From contig NZ_CP118982.1 of assembly GCF_029024965.1 (NCBI RefSeq), positions 248,001 through 312,000 on the forward strand: a stretch of 64,000 bases of DNA, in the 5' to 3' direction. Below the pieces are notes generated by a model. The model was not told the origin of the DNA, did no database searches, and saw nothing but the letters and a program-made list of their open reading frames with translations. The first letter of the stretch is position 1. Each line of letters begins with the position of its first letter. The stretch comes from Staphylococcus equorum (GTDB taxonomy: Bacteria; Bacillota; Bacilli; Staphylococcales; Staphylococcaceae). Below are positions 56,133-64,000 of the stretch, piece after piece. Both the position numbers and the translations under genes were made by a program.

Positions 56133-57266
56133 ATGAATAGAAAATATAGTATCCTATCTGGGATTGTATTATCAGCTACATTACTTACTGCATGCAGTTC
56201 AAACAATACAGCGAGTAATTCAGAAGATAAAGAATTAACGAAAGAGGAAAAACTTGTTACCGATCAAACAAACCGTGAAGTGAAGATTAAAAAAGATCCG
56301 GATAGTATTGTAGTAGGGGGCATAATGCCTTATTTTTCTGCTTGGTTTGTAGGGACGAATTCTACTAAAGAAATAAAAGGATTACATCCAAATGCCTACA
56401 ATGCTGCAGAAAATTCAATGCTAGCTAAAATATCTCCTGATATTAAAAAAACATCTACTGAATTTGTTAAAAACGGTGATATAAATATAGAAGAATTATC
56501 TAAAATCAATCCAGATGTCTACTTTGAACTTGCATCTGAAAAGAAAACCTTAGATAAAGTTGCAGAAAGTGGTATACCTACAATTGGTCTTGATACTGTA
56601 AATGATGAAGATGATGATCCATTGACTACATTTAACAGTTGGTTAGAAATAACTTCAGAAATCAAAGGTGGTAAAACAAGTGAGAGAACTGATAATTTTA
56701 TGCAAGAGGGTGAAAAATCTCAAAAAATGATTGATGAAAGCTTAAAAGACACAAAAAAATCAAAGAAACCCAAAGTTTTATTTCTACATCAGCACTCAGA
56801 TAATTCTATCGTTGTAGCTGGATCAAATTTCCATAGTGAAAAATGGATTAAAGCAACTGGCGGAGTTGATATAGTTGGAGAAGATGGCGTAGAAGGACAA
56901 AAAGAAGTCAATATGGAACAAATTTATAAATGGAATCCGGATAAAATCTATATTACTAATTTCACTGAAACACAACCAGAAGATTTGATTGAAAATAAAA
57001 CGGATGGTCAAGATTGGAGCCAAGTGAAGGCAGTGAAAGACAAAGAAGTTTATAAGGTACCTTTAGGTATTTATCGTTGGTTCCCACCAAATGGCGATGC
57101 TCCATTAATGTTGAAATGGATGGCACAACATAACCATCCTGATAAATTTAAATATAATATGAAAGATGAGATTAAATCATATTATCAAAAATTTTACGAT
57201 TATGAATTATCGGACAAAGATGTAGAGTTAATTTTACATCCATCATCTGATGCTGCAAAATATTAA
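56133..57266 (+). CDS. Iron-siderophore ABC transporter binding lipoprotein
   Basis: A 377-residue lipoprotein. The signal peptide ends in the lipobox LLTAC (Cys about residue 20). The mature part is a type III periplasmic-binding-like protein for iron complexes, with KISPDIKK, INPDVYFELASE and WNPDKIYITNFTE repeats typical of the FecB/FepB group. The ATG at 56133 is chosen over 56115 because AGGAG lies seven bases before it. A Fur-box-like site lies upstream. No permease or ATPase gene follows, so it must share another transporter. Confidence 0.87.
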   Translation: MNRKYSILSGIVLSATLLTACSSNNTASNSEDKELTKEEKLVTDQTNREVKIKKDPDSIVVGGIMPYFSAWFVGTNSTKEIKGLHPNAYNAAENSMLAKISPDIKKTSTEFVKNGDINIEELSKINPDVYFELASEKKTLDKVAESGIPTIGLDTVNDEDDDPLTTFNSWLEITSEIKGGKTSERTDNFMQEGEKSQKMIDESLKDTKKSKKPKVLFLHQHSDNSIVVAGSNFHSEKWIKATGGVDIVGEDGVEGQKEVNMEQIYKWNPDKIYITNFTETQPEDLIENKTDGQDWSQVKAVKDKEVYKVPLGIYRWFPPNGDAPLMLKWMAQHNHPDKFKYNMKDEIKSYYQKFYDYELSDKDVELILHPSSDAAKY

Positions 57267-57326
57267 TATTCGATAACAATAATTGGTATATAGGAAGATG
57301 AAATTAAAATTAAAAAATAGATTATG

Positions 57327-57364
57327 AGTGTCGACAAAGTCTCGGATTTTGTCGACACTTTTTT
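57327..57364 (+). terminator. Terminator after the siderophore lipoprotein
   Basis: AGTGTCGACAAA (57327-57338) pairs perfectly with TTTGTCGACACT (57348-57359), followed by TTTTT. Confidence 0.92.
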
Positions 57365-57607
57365 GTACGCGATTCACTATACCTTTTTAGTTTTGAATGC
57401 CATTAATTTAAACTCGAAGTCATTTTAATATGACGTAATTTAAAGACATTTATATTTATAATTATTTTATGCTTTTCACTAATATTAACAAAAACCAAGC
57501 AATGTAAAAATTAAACGATTTTTTTGTGAAAAATCACCAAATACATAAATAAAATAAAAAAATAAAATAGAATATATATTCATATTATGTGTATAAAAAT
57601 ACAGTTA

Positions 57608-57652
57608 GTTAAGTTTGTAAGATTCATTAATTTCGTTAAGTTTAAACTTAAC
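57608..57652. promoter_or_regulatory. Candidate CudC operators upstream of cudT
   Basis: GTTAAGTTTAAACTTAAC (57635-57652) is a perfect 18-bp palindrome. GTTAAGTTTGTAA (57608-57620) is a second half site. The same GTTAAGTTTGT core appears, inverted, before cudA. This shared motif is likely the target of CudC. Confidence 0.65.
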
Positions 57653-57862
57653 ACTGTGATTGTAGCAATTTTCATATTCAAATTAATTGGTGTTTTTATA
57701 TAATTATTCATCTTTTACAAATAACTCGTTTGAATGTAATTTGCATTATTATTTAAAATTCGTTAGGCTCATGTTTGTGAATAATTAAATAGTTCTTGCT
57801 AATTCATTAAATTTATTAGCGGTAATTTTACATACAAATTTACTATGAGGGGTGTTCAACAA

Positions 57863-59485
57863 TTGAAAAAGAATAAAGTAATGGATTGGACGACCTTTAT
57901 AGGGTCTTCCGTAATTTTATTAATTGCAGTAATTCCTATGATGGTTTTTCCAAAGGCCAGTCAAGATATTATTACGAAAATGAATGAAGCTGTGGTAAGT
58001 ACAATTGGTTCAGTATATTTATTTATTGGATTGGCAATTTTAATATTTGTTTTGTACATTGCATTTGGAAAATATGGAAATGTGACATTAGGTAAATCTA
58101 CAGATAAACCTGAATTCAATAATTTTAGTTGGGCAGCAATGCTGTTCTGTGCTGGTATTGCTTCAGATATTTTATATTGGGGCGTTATTGAATGGGCCTT
58201 TTACTATCAAGACCCGCCACACGGTGGTAAAGGAATGACGGATAGTGCTTTAAACTACGCTACAATGTATGGCATGTTCCACTGGGGTCCTATCGCTTGG
58301 GCAACATTCGTACTGCCAGCGTTATGTATTGGTTATCTTATATTCGTGAAGAAAAAACCAGTGTTTAAAATCAGCCAAACGTTACGACCTATCTTAAAAA
58401 GTCAGACAGATGGTTTTATTGGACAAGTTACTGATATTATATTTATCTTCGGTTTACTTGGAGGCGCTGCAACATCACTCGCACTTGGCGTACCGATGAT
58501 TACAGCAGGTATAGAAAGATTAACCGGTTTAGACGGAGATAGTATGGTCATGCGTGGTGCGATTCTATTTATCATAACTGCACTTTTTGCATACAGTTCT
58601 TATTCTGGATTGAAAAAAGGTATAAAAGTATTAAGTGACGGGAACGTTATTTTGTCATTTGTTTTACTCGGATTTGTACTGATTGTTGGTCCAACTGTGT
58701 TTATTATGGAAACAACAATAACAGGTATGGGTAATATGGTAAAAAACTTCTTCCAAATGGCGACATGGATAGAACCATTCGGAGGTATCGGTGGACGTAA
58801 GGAAACGAACTTCCCACAAGATTGGACAATATTCTATTGGTCATGGTGGATTGTATATGCACCGTTTATAGGGTTGTTTATTGCTCGAATTTCTAAAGGG
58901 CGAACTATGAAAGAAGTCGTTCTAGGTACGATAATATACGGTACTTTAGGCTGTATGTTGTTCTTTGGTATTTTCGGTAACTATGCAGTTTACTTACAAA
59001 TAACTGGAGCGTTTGATGTTGTTCAGAATTTAAACACACATGGTACAGAAGCAACTATAATTGAAGTGTTGCATCAATTACCATTCCCTAATTTAGTTAT
59101 TATTTTATTCTTGATTTCTGCGGTACTGTTCTTAGCAACGACTTTTGATTCTGGATCTTATATTTTAGCAGCAGCATCTCAGAAAAAAGTGGTTGGAGAA
59201 CCTTTAAAAGCAAACCGTTTATATTGGGCATTCGCATTATGTTTATTACCATTTGCATTAATGCTAGTTGGTGGTGAGCGATCATTGGAAGTGTTAAAAA
59301 CAGCTTCCTTACTTGCTAGTGTGCCAGTACTCATTGTCTTCGTCATGATGATGATTTCCTTCTTACGGACATTAAATGAGGATCGACTCAAACTTGAGCG
59401 TCGTGCGGATAAATATAAAGAAGTAGAAAGACGCTCACTGAGAATTACACAAGTGAGAGAAAAGAAAAATGACGACAACTTATAG
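57863..59485 (+). CDS. cudT: CudT, BCCT-family choline transporter
   Basis: A 540-residue BCCT (betaine/carnitine/choline) transporter with 12 helices. YWGVIEWAFYYQDPPHG (around residue 115), and WTIFYWSWWIVYAPFIGLFIARISKGR near residue 320, carry the aromatic Trp/Tyr residues of the family's ammonium-binding site. The TTG at 57863 is preferred over 57845 because GAGGGGTG lies eight bases before it. It is the first cud gene and supplies choline for CudB and CudA. Confidence 0.92.
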   Translation: MKKNKVMDWTTFIGSSVILLIAVIPMMVFPKASQDIITKMNEAVVSTIGSVYLFIGLAILIFVLYIAFGKYGNVTLGKSTDKPEFNNFSWAAMLFCAGIASDILYWGVIEWAFYYQDPPHGGKGMTDSALNYATMYGMFHWGPIAWATFVLPALCIGYLIFVKKKPVFKISQTLRPILKSQTDGFIGQVTDIIFIFGLLGGAATSLALGVPMITAGIERLTGLDGDSMVMRGAILFIITALFAYSSYSGLKKGIKVLSDGNVILSFVLLGFVLIVGPTVFIMETTITGMGNMVKNFFQMATWIEPFGGIGGRKETNFPQDWTIFYWSWWIVYAPFIGLFIARISKGRTMKEVVLGTIIYGTLGCMLFFGIFGNYAVYLQITGAFDVVQNLNTHGTEATIIEVLHQLPFPNLVIILFLISAVLFLATTFDSGSYILAAASQKKVVGEPLKANRLYWAFALCLLPFALMLVGGERSLEVLKTASLLASVPVLIVFVMMMISFLRTLNEDRLKLERRADKYKEVERRSLRITQVREKKNDDNL

Positions 59486-59497
59486 ATAAAAACATAT

Positions 59498-59546
59498 AAA
59501 AAAGCAGTGGAGTATCTATGACATTAGATTGCTTCACTGCTTTTTT
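59498..59546 (+). terminator. Terminator after cudT
   Basis: AAAAAAGCAGTG (59498-59509) pairs perfectly with CACTGCTTTTTT (59535-59546). The T-run follows directly. Confidence 0.85.
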
Positions 59547-59657
59547 GGTAGTGGAGATGGAAATGTATTGTGACGTATCAGGAATTTTAAATACGTATTT
59601 CACACTGATTTTTCAATGAATATATTGAACTTAATAATGAAGATGTATCTGAAAATA

Positions 59658-59703
59658 AAAAATGACAGCTAGATTTCTAAGAAAGAATCTAACTGCCATT
59701 TTT
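59658..59703 (-). terminator. Terminator after cudC
   Basis: AAAAATGACAGCTAGATT (59658-59675) pairs with AATCTAACTGCCATTTTT (59686-59703) with a few mismatches. On the minus strand it stands just after the cudC stop. Confidence 0.75.
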
Positions 59704-59741
59704 ATAGTTGTAAAACTTCTCTTGAAGCATTGAAATAAGTG

Positions 59742-60293
59742 TTATTTCTTATTTTCGGGAATTGGGAAGTATTTAAATATTTCTCCACTTTCGATTGCTT
59801 GGCCTAAATTATCTAACCAATCATAGTAGGGTAATGTATCGATTAATTGTGCTTTGACTTCGCTAGCTTCTGTCTTAGTCGCTGCATCAGCATTTTTGTC
59901 GTTGATGACCTTATCAAGTATAGCTACTGAATCATAAACAGCCTCAGAGTTAATTACAATTTCTCTTTTCCATTTGCGGGTAAAGAAGTTACTAAAGAAA
60001 TTGAAAAAGTCTTTTTCAGCAATGAAATGTTGTTTTCTACTGCCGCGTGTAAACTGTTGTTTGACAAGATCGAATTCTTGGAGCCTTTTTACTCCAGCAC
60101 TCATGCTAGGTTTGCTCATTTGTAGTTGTTCACGCATTTCATCTAATGTCATGCTGTCTTCAAAGAGCATAGTACCAAATAAATTACCTACACTTCTGTT
60201 AATCCCGTATAAGTCCATCGTTTCACCAATTGCATTGATAACGATGTCTTTTGCTTCATCCAATTGCTTATCAGGGTTGTTTGAATGTACCAC
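59742..60293 (-). CDS. cudC: CudC, GbsR-type regulator of choline use
   Basis: A 183-residue winged-helix regulator of the GbsR/MarR group. LDEMREQLQMSKPSMSAGVKRLQEFDLV is the DNA-binding unit, near residues 50-80. The GTG at 60293 is the start because GGAGG lies eight bases before it; a longer frame to 60497 runs through the promoter. It is divergent from cudA and convergent with cudT. In S. xylosus CudC controls the choline genes; choline is the likely inducer. Confidence 0.9.
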   Translation of the reverse strand: MVHSNNPDKQLDEAKDIVINAIGETMDLYGINRSVGNLFGTMLFEDSMTLDEMREQLQMSKPSMSAGVKRLQEFDLVKQQFTRGSRKQHFIAEKDFFNFFSNFFTRKWKREIVINSEAVYDSVAILDKVINDKNADAATKTEASEVKAQLIDTLPYYDWLDNLGQAIESGEIFKYFPIPENKK

Positions 60294-60409
60294 GATGTAC
60301 ACCTCCGATAATTTTTTATACGAATTTAAGATATTGATGATTAAGTAATGCAAAATAATTACATTTTTATAATTATACAAATCCCTAATCAGCTTATAAC
60401 TAAACTCGT

Positions 60410-60439
60410 TTGACACCCTTTCAATTACTATGCTAACAT
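60410..60439 (+). promoter_or_regulatory. Sigma-A promoter of cudA
   Basis: TTGACA (60410-60415) and TAACAT (60434-60439) are 18 bases apart. The -35 box is perfect. Transcription would start just upstream of the operator at 60456. Confidence 0.7.
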
Positions 60440-60455
60440 AAAGCTTGTAAAATTC

Positions 60456-60482
60456 GTTAAATAAAAATTTAACAAACTTAAC
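60456..60482. promoter_or_regulatory. Candidate CudC operator at cudA
   Basis: GTTAAATAAAAATTTAAC (60456-60473) is a palindrome with seven-base arms, the same length as the cudT palindrome. TTTAACAAACTTAAC (60468-60482) overlaps it and is the inverse of the GTTAAGTTTGT site before cudT. It lies between the promoter and the GGAGG of cudA, so a bound protein would block the transcript. Confidence 0.7.
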
Positions 60483-60495
60483 GGAGGTAATTTTC

Positions 60496-61989
60496 ATGGA
60501 ACTTTTAAATCAATTATCTCGTCGTCAATATATTGATGGTGAGTGGGTAAATAGCTCGAACGAAGAAACAAGAAAAATTATTAATCCATATAACCAAGAA
60601 GTCATTTTTGAAGTCGCAGAAGGTACTTCGGAAGATAGTGAACGTGCCATTTTAGCTGCGAGAAATGCATTTGAAGGTAGCGAATGGTCTCAAGAAACAA
60701 GTGAATCTAGAGGCAAAAAAGTTGGCGCAATTGCTGACTTAATCGTTGAACACCGTGAAGAATTAGCAAGACTTGAAACATTAGATACAGGTAAAACATT
60801 AGAAGAATCTTATGCGGACATGGACGACATTGCGAATGTATTTAATTATTTTGCTGGTTTAGCAGATAAAGATGGTGGCGAAATAATAGATTCACCAATC
60901 CCTAATACTGAAAGTAAAGTGATAAAAGAACCAGTAGGCGTTGTCACACAAATCACACCTTGGAACTATCCTTTACTACAAGCTTCATGGAAGATTGCTC
61001 CAGCATTAGTTACAGGCTGTACGCTTGTTATGAAGCCGAGTGAAATCACACCGCTAACAACAATTCGTGTATTTGAATTGATGGCGGAAGTGGGGTTCCC
61101 TAAAGGTGTAATTAACTTAGTCTTAGGTAAAGGTTCAGAAGTAGGAGAGCCGTTATCATCGCATAAAGAAGTAGACTTAGTATCTTTCACAGGTGGTATT
61201 CAAACAGGAAAACATATTATGAAACAAGCTGCTAATCACGTAACGAATGTTGCATTAGAGCTTGGTGGTAAAAATCCTAATATTATTTTCGATGATGCTG
61301 ATTTTGATCTTGCAGTCGATCAAGCTTTGAATGGTGGGTTTTTCCATGCAGGACAAGTATGTTCTGCTGGGGCAAGAATCTTAGTACACAACGATATCAA
61401 AGATAAATTTGAAGCAGCATTAATTGAAAGAATTAAAAATATTAAATTAGGTGATGGATTTAATCCAGAAACCGAAATGGGTCCAGTTATTTCAGCTGAG
61501 CACAGAGAAAAAATCGAAAAATATATGGAAGTTGCAAAATCGGAAAACGCAACAATTGCGATTGGCGGTAAAAGACCAGAACGTGAAGACTTACAAGATG
61601 GTTTCTTTTTTGAACCAACTGTCATTACAGATTGTGATACTTCAATGCGTATTGTACAAGAAGAAGTGTTTGGTCCAGTTGTAACAATTGAAGGCTTTTC
61701 AACAGAAGCAGAAGCAATCGAACTAGCAAATGATTCAATTTATGGTTTAGCAGGTGGCGTATTCACTTCAGATATCGGTAAAGCTGAACGTGTTGTTAAT
61801 AAATTGAAAATGGGTACGGTTTGGATTAATGACTTCCATCCATACTTTGCACAAGCACCATGGGGCGGTTATAAACAATCAGGCATTGGTAGAGAACTTG
61901 GTAAAGAAGGTTTAGCAGAATATCAAGTTGAGAAACATATTCTACGTAATACGAACCCAGAGCCAGTAAATTGGTTTGGTAAACAATAG
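60496..61989 (+). CDS. cudA: CudA, betaine-aldehyde dehydrogenase
   Basis: A 497-residue aldehyde dehydrogenase of the BetB/GbsA type, which oxidises betaine aldehyde to glycine betaine with NAD. ALELGGKNPNI has the general-base Glu near residue 258, and HAGQVCSAGARI has the catalytic Cys near residue 292. GGAGG lies eight bases before the ATG. It follows the cudC gap with palindromes and precedes cudB by about 60 bp, forming one operon. Confidence 0.94.
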   Translation: MELLNQLSRRQYIDGEWVNSSNEETRKIINPYNQEVIFEVAEGTSEDSERAILAARNAFEGSEWSQETSESRGKKVGAIADLIVEHREELARLETLDTGKTLEESYADMDDIANVFNYFAGLADKDGGEIIDSPIPNTESKVIKEPVGVVTQITPWNYPLLQASWKIAPALVTGCTLVMKPSEITPLTTIRVFELMAEVGFPKGVINLVLGKGSEVGEPLSSHKEVDLVSFTGGIQTGKHIMKQAANHVTNVALELGGKNPNIIFDDADFDLAVDQALNGGFFHAGQVCSAGARILVHNDIKDKFEAALIERIKNIKLGDGFNPETEMGPVISAEHREKIEKYMEVAKSENATIAIGGKRPEREDLQDGFFFEPTVITDCDTSMRIVQEEVFGPVVTIEGFSTEAEAIELANDSIYGLAGGVFTSDIGKAERVVNKLKMGTVWINDFHPYFAQAPWGGYKQSGIGRELGKEGLAEYQVEKHILRNTNPEPVNWFGKQ

Positions 61990-62048
61990 GTAATTTACAC
62001 ACAAATACAAAATATTAATAATTAAAAATTTAGGAGGTTTTATCAAAA

Positions 62049-63731
62049 ATGAAAAAATCGTATGATTATATCATTATTGGTGGTGGCAGTGCCGGTTCGG
62101 TACTTGGTGGCCGTTTAAGTGAAGATGCATCTAAAGATGTACTTGTATTAGAAGCTGGACGTAGTGACTATTCTTGGGATTTATTAATTCAAATGCCAGC
62201 AGCATTAATGTATCCAGCAGGGAATAAACTATATGACTGGATTTATGAAACAAATGCAGAACCACATATGGGTGGACGTAAAGTTGGACATGCGCGTGGT
62301 AAAGTATTAGGTGGTTCAAGTTCCATTAACGGTATGATTTACCAACGTGGTAACCCAATGGATTATGAAAAATGGGCACAACCAAAAGGCATGGAATCAT
62401 GGGATTATGCGCATTGTTTACCATACTTTAAACGTTTGGAAACAACATTTGGTTCTACTAAAGATGATCAGTATCGTGGTCACCACGGTCCAATTAAATT
62501 AAGACGTGGACCTGCTAAAAACCCGTTATTCCAAGCGTTTTTCAATGCTGGTGTTGACGCTGGTTATAATAAAACACCAGACGTTAATGGTTTCCGTCAA
62601 GAAGGATTTGGTCCTTTTGATAGCCAAGTGCATAACGGTAGACGTGTTTCAGCATCAAGAGCTTACTTACATCCAGCTATGAAACGTAAAAACTTAGATG
62701 TTCAAACACGTGCGTTTGTAACTAAATTAAATTTTGAAGGTAATAAAGTAACTGGTGTAACATTCAAGAAGAATGGTAAAGAACATACAGTGAATGCGAA
62801 AGAAGTTATTTTATCTGGTGGCGCAATTAACTCTCCACAATTATTACAATTATCTGGTATTGGTGATACAGAACACCTACGTTCAGTTGGTGTTGAACCT
62901 CGTCTACATTTACCAGGTGTTGGGGAAAACTTTGAAGACCATTTAGAAGTATACGTGCAACATGCATGTAAACAACCCGTTTCAATGCAACCTAGCCTTA
63001 ACAAATTGAAAATGCCATTCATTGGCTTACAATGGATTTTAGGTCGTAAAGGTGCAGCAGCATCTAACCACTTCGAAGGTGGCGGATTTGTACGTTCAAA
63101 TGATGATGTAGATTATCCAAACTTAATGTTCCACTTCTTGCCAATCGCGGTAAGATACGATGGTACGAAAGCACCACATGCTCATGGTTACCAAGTACAC
63201 GTAGGACCAATGTATTCTAACTCTCGTGGTTACTTGAAGATTAAGTCTAAAGATCCATTTGAAAAACCAGATTTCGTATTTAATTACTTATCTACAGAAG
63301 AAGATAAACGTGAATGGGTTGAAGCAATCAAAGTAGCTAGAAACATCTTGTCTCAAAAATCATTAGATCCATTTAATGGTGGAGAAATTTCTCCAGGACC
63401 TGAAGTACAAACAGATGAAGAAATCATTGAATGGGTAAAACGTGACGGCGAAACTGCATTACACCCATCATGTAGCTGTAGAATGGGACCAGCATCAGAC
63501 GAAATGTCAGTTGTTGATCCTGAAACATTCAAAGTACATGGTATGGAAAACTTACGTGTTGTAGATGCATCTGTAATGCCACGTACTACAAACGGAAATA
63601 TCCACTCACCTGTATTAATGATGGCAGAAAAAGCATCAGACATTATCCGTGGTAAAAAACCTATGGAACCAGAATATATCGATTTCTATCGTCATGGTGT
63701 ACATGACAAAGATGCAGGAACAGTAAAATAA
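62049..63731 (+). CDS. cudB: CudB, choline dehydrogenase
   Basis: A 560-residue FAD enzyme of the GMC family, which oxidises choline to betaine aldehyde. [17 protein letters not shown] (residues 9-25) binds [24 protein letters not shown], near residue 79, and the C-terminal [16 protein letters not shown] near residue 515 are the GMC signatures with the catalytic His/Asn. Length is as in BetA. AGGAGG precedes the ATG. It makes the substrate for CudA. Confidence 0.95.
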   Translation: MKKSYDYIIIGGGSAGSVLGGRLSEDASKDVLVLEAGRSDYSWDLLIQMPAALMYPAGNKLYDWIYETNAEPHMGGRKVGHARGKVLGGSSSINGMIYQRGNPMDYEKWAQPKGMESWDYAHCLPYFKRLETTFGSTKDDQYRGHHGPIKLRRGPAKNPLFQAFFNAGVDAGYNKTPDVNGFRQEGFGPFDSQVHNGRRVSASRAYLHPAMKRKNLDVQTRAFVTKLNFEGNKVTGVTFKKNGKEHTVNAKEVILSGGAINSPQLLQLSGIGDTEHLRSVGVEPRLHLPGVGENFEDHLEVYVQHACKQPVSMQPSLNKLKMPFIGLQWILGRKGAAASNHFEGGGFVRSNDDVDYPNLMFHFLPIAVRYDGTKAPHAHGYQVHVGPMYSNSRGYLKIKSKDPFEKPDFVFNYLSTEEDKREWVEAIKVARNILSQKSLDPFNGGEISPGPEVQTDEEIIEWVKRDGETALHPSCSCRMGPASDEMSVVDPETFKVHGMENLRVVDASVMPRTTNGNIHSPVLMMAEKASDIIRGKKPMEPEYIDFYRHGVHDKDAGTVK

Positions 63732-63762
63732 AAGAAATGAACAAATATATAATTTGAAATAA

Positions 63763-63804
63763 CAACTGGTGAAGTCATAAATTCAATGATTTTCACCAGT
63801 TTCT
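63763..63804 (+). terminator. Terminator after cudB
   Basis: AACTGGTGAA (63763-63772) pairs perfectly with TTCACCAGTT (63792-63801), with additional CAT/ATG pairing inside. Confidence 0.8.
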
Positions 63805-63980
63805 TATTATTTGTAGGTGTTAAAGTGATACTATTTTAGAGTTGGAAATGGCAAAGTGAACAATTGCTACAATAGTAAAAAAGACTTTGATATTGATTAA
63901 ATAGAAGTAGAGCGATTGTTAAAAAGGTTAATATAAAAACGATTAACTTTCCAAGTGCTTCGATTTAGGAAAGGAGTATT

Positions 63981-64000
63981 ATGGCTTATTTATATTTAGT
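63981..64000 (+). CDS. First codons of a gene cut by the window end
   Basis: ATG at 63981 follows AAGGAG (63971-63976) with four bases between. Only MAYLYL can be read before the window ends. The family cannot be told. Confidence 0.5.

Larger units (their letters stand above)
57267..57862. other. Gap before cudT with terminator and operator palindromes
   Basis: About 600 bases without a gene, very AT-rich. It holds a strong terminator (57327-57364), a long AT-rich stretch with no open frame worth reporting, and two GTTAAGTTT-type sites at 57608-57652. It ends in GAGGGGTG before the cudT start. The cudT promoter is not obvious. Confidence 0.6.

Noticed and set aside
60294-60497. Longer cudC frame
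   Set aside because: The extra residues run over the cudA promoter and operator; the GTG at 60293 has a strong GGAGG.

Overview
The window is low-GC Staphylococcus chromosome, most likely from the novobiocin-resistant S. saprophyticus / S. xylosus / S. equorum group. The evidence is the AT-rich coding style, a YSIRK/LPXTG surface protein, a LytM endopeptidase very close in layout to that of S. aureus, the sirtuin-macrodomain-lipoate operon known from S. aureus, and a complete choline-to-glycine-betaine cluster in the cudTCAB order first described in S. xylosus. I see no tRNA, rRNA, insertion sequence, prophage or CRISPR array.

Layout. 1-6.7 kb: a giant Bap-like wall-anchored adhesin gene broken twice, by an in-frame stop at 1264-1266 and a 13-bp tandem duplication at 5799-5824, with 12 Ig-like repeats. 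6.8-14.9 kb: two MFS transporters, a tRNA-dihydrouridine synthase, LytM with an expanded Asn-rich linker, a glycerophosphodiesterase, a rifamycin ADP-ribosyltransferase (Arr) homologue and a TDT-family transporter. 14.9-19.9 kb: two ketopantoate-reductase-like genes, TetR and MarR regulators and a 2-oxoacid (indolepyruvate-type) decarboxylase. 20-25.6 kb: an OYE flavoprotein divergent from an operon of LLM monooxygenase, GcvH-L, Zn-type macrodomain, SirTM and LplA2. All key residues of the ADP-ribosylation/lipoylation circuit are visible.

25.7-35.8 kb: stress proteins and an oxidoreductase, then a minus-strand operon of glycerate kinase, KdgT-like permease, LarA, LarE, LarB and LarC, divergent from a CdaR-type regulator and with a cre-like site. 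It reads as a nickel-pincer-dependent 2-hydroxyacid (possibly glycerate) pathway rather than lactate racemisation. This is my best candidate for an undescribed system. 36-40.4 kb: a 1.1-kb gene-free gap with an unexplained strong terminator, then pyruvate phosphate dikinase and its bifunctional regulatory kinase/phosphatase.

40.5-46 kb: a VOC protein, an XRE regulator with two small membrane proteins, an XRE-cupin regulator divergent from an MFS exporter, and cardiolipin synthase. 46-52 kb: a GABA-type cluster (MocR/GabR regulator, aminotransferase, aldehyde dehydrogenase, APC permease). 52-57.3 kb: a PfoR-type EIIC protein, a DUF488 protein, class I fructose-bisphosphate aldolase, a methyltransferase, and an iron-siderophore lipoprotein behind a Fur-box-like site. 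57.8-63.7 kb: cudT, cudC, cudA and cudB with matching palindromic operators, followed by the first bases of another gene.

Several starts were moved to the codon with a good ribosome binding site, including TTG or GTG starts. Functions are assigned from motifs and recalled families only; no database search was run.
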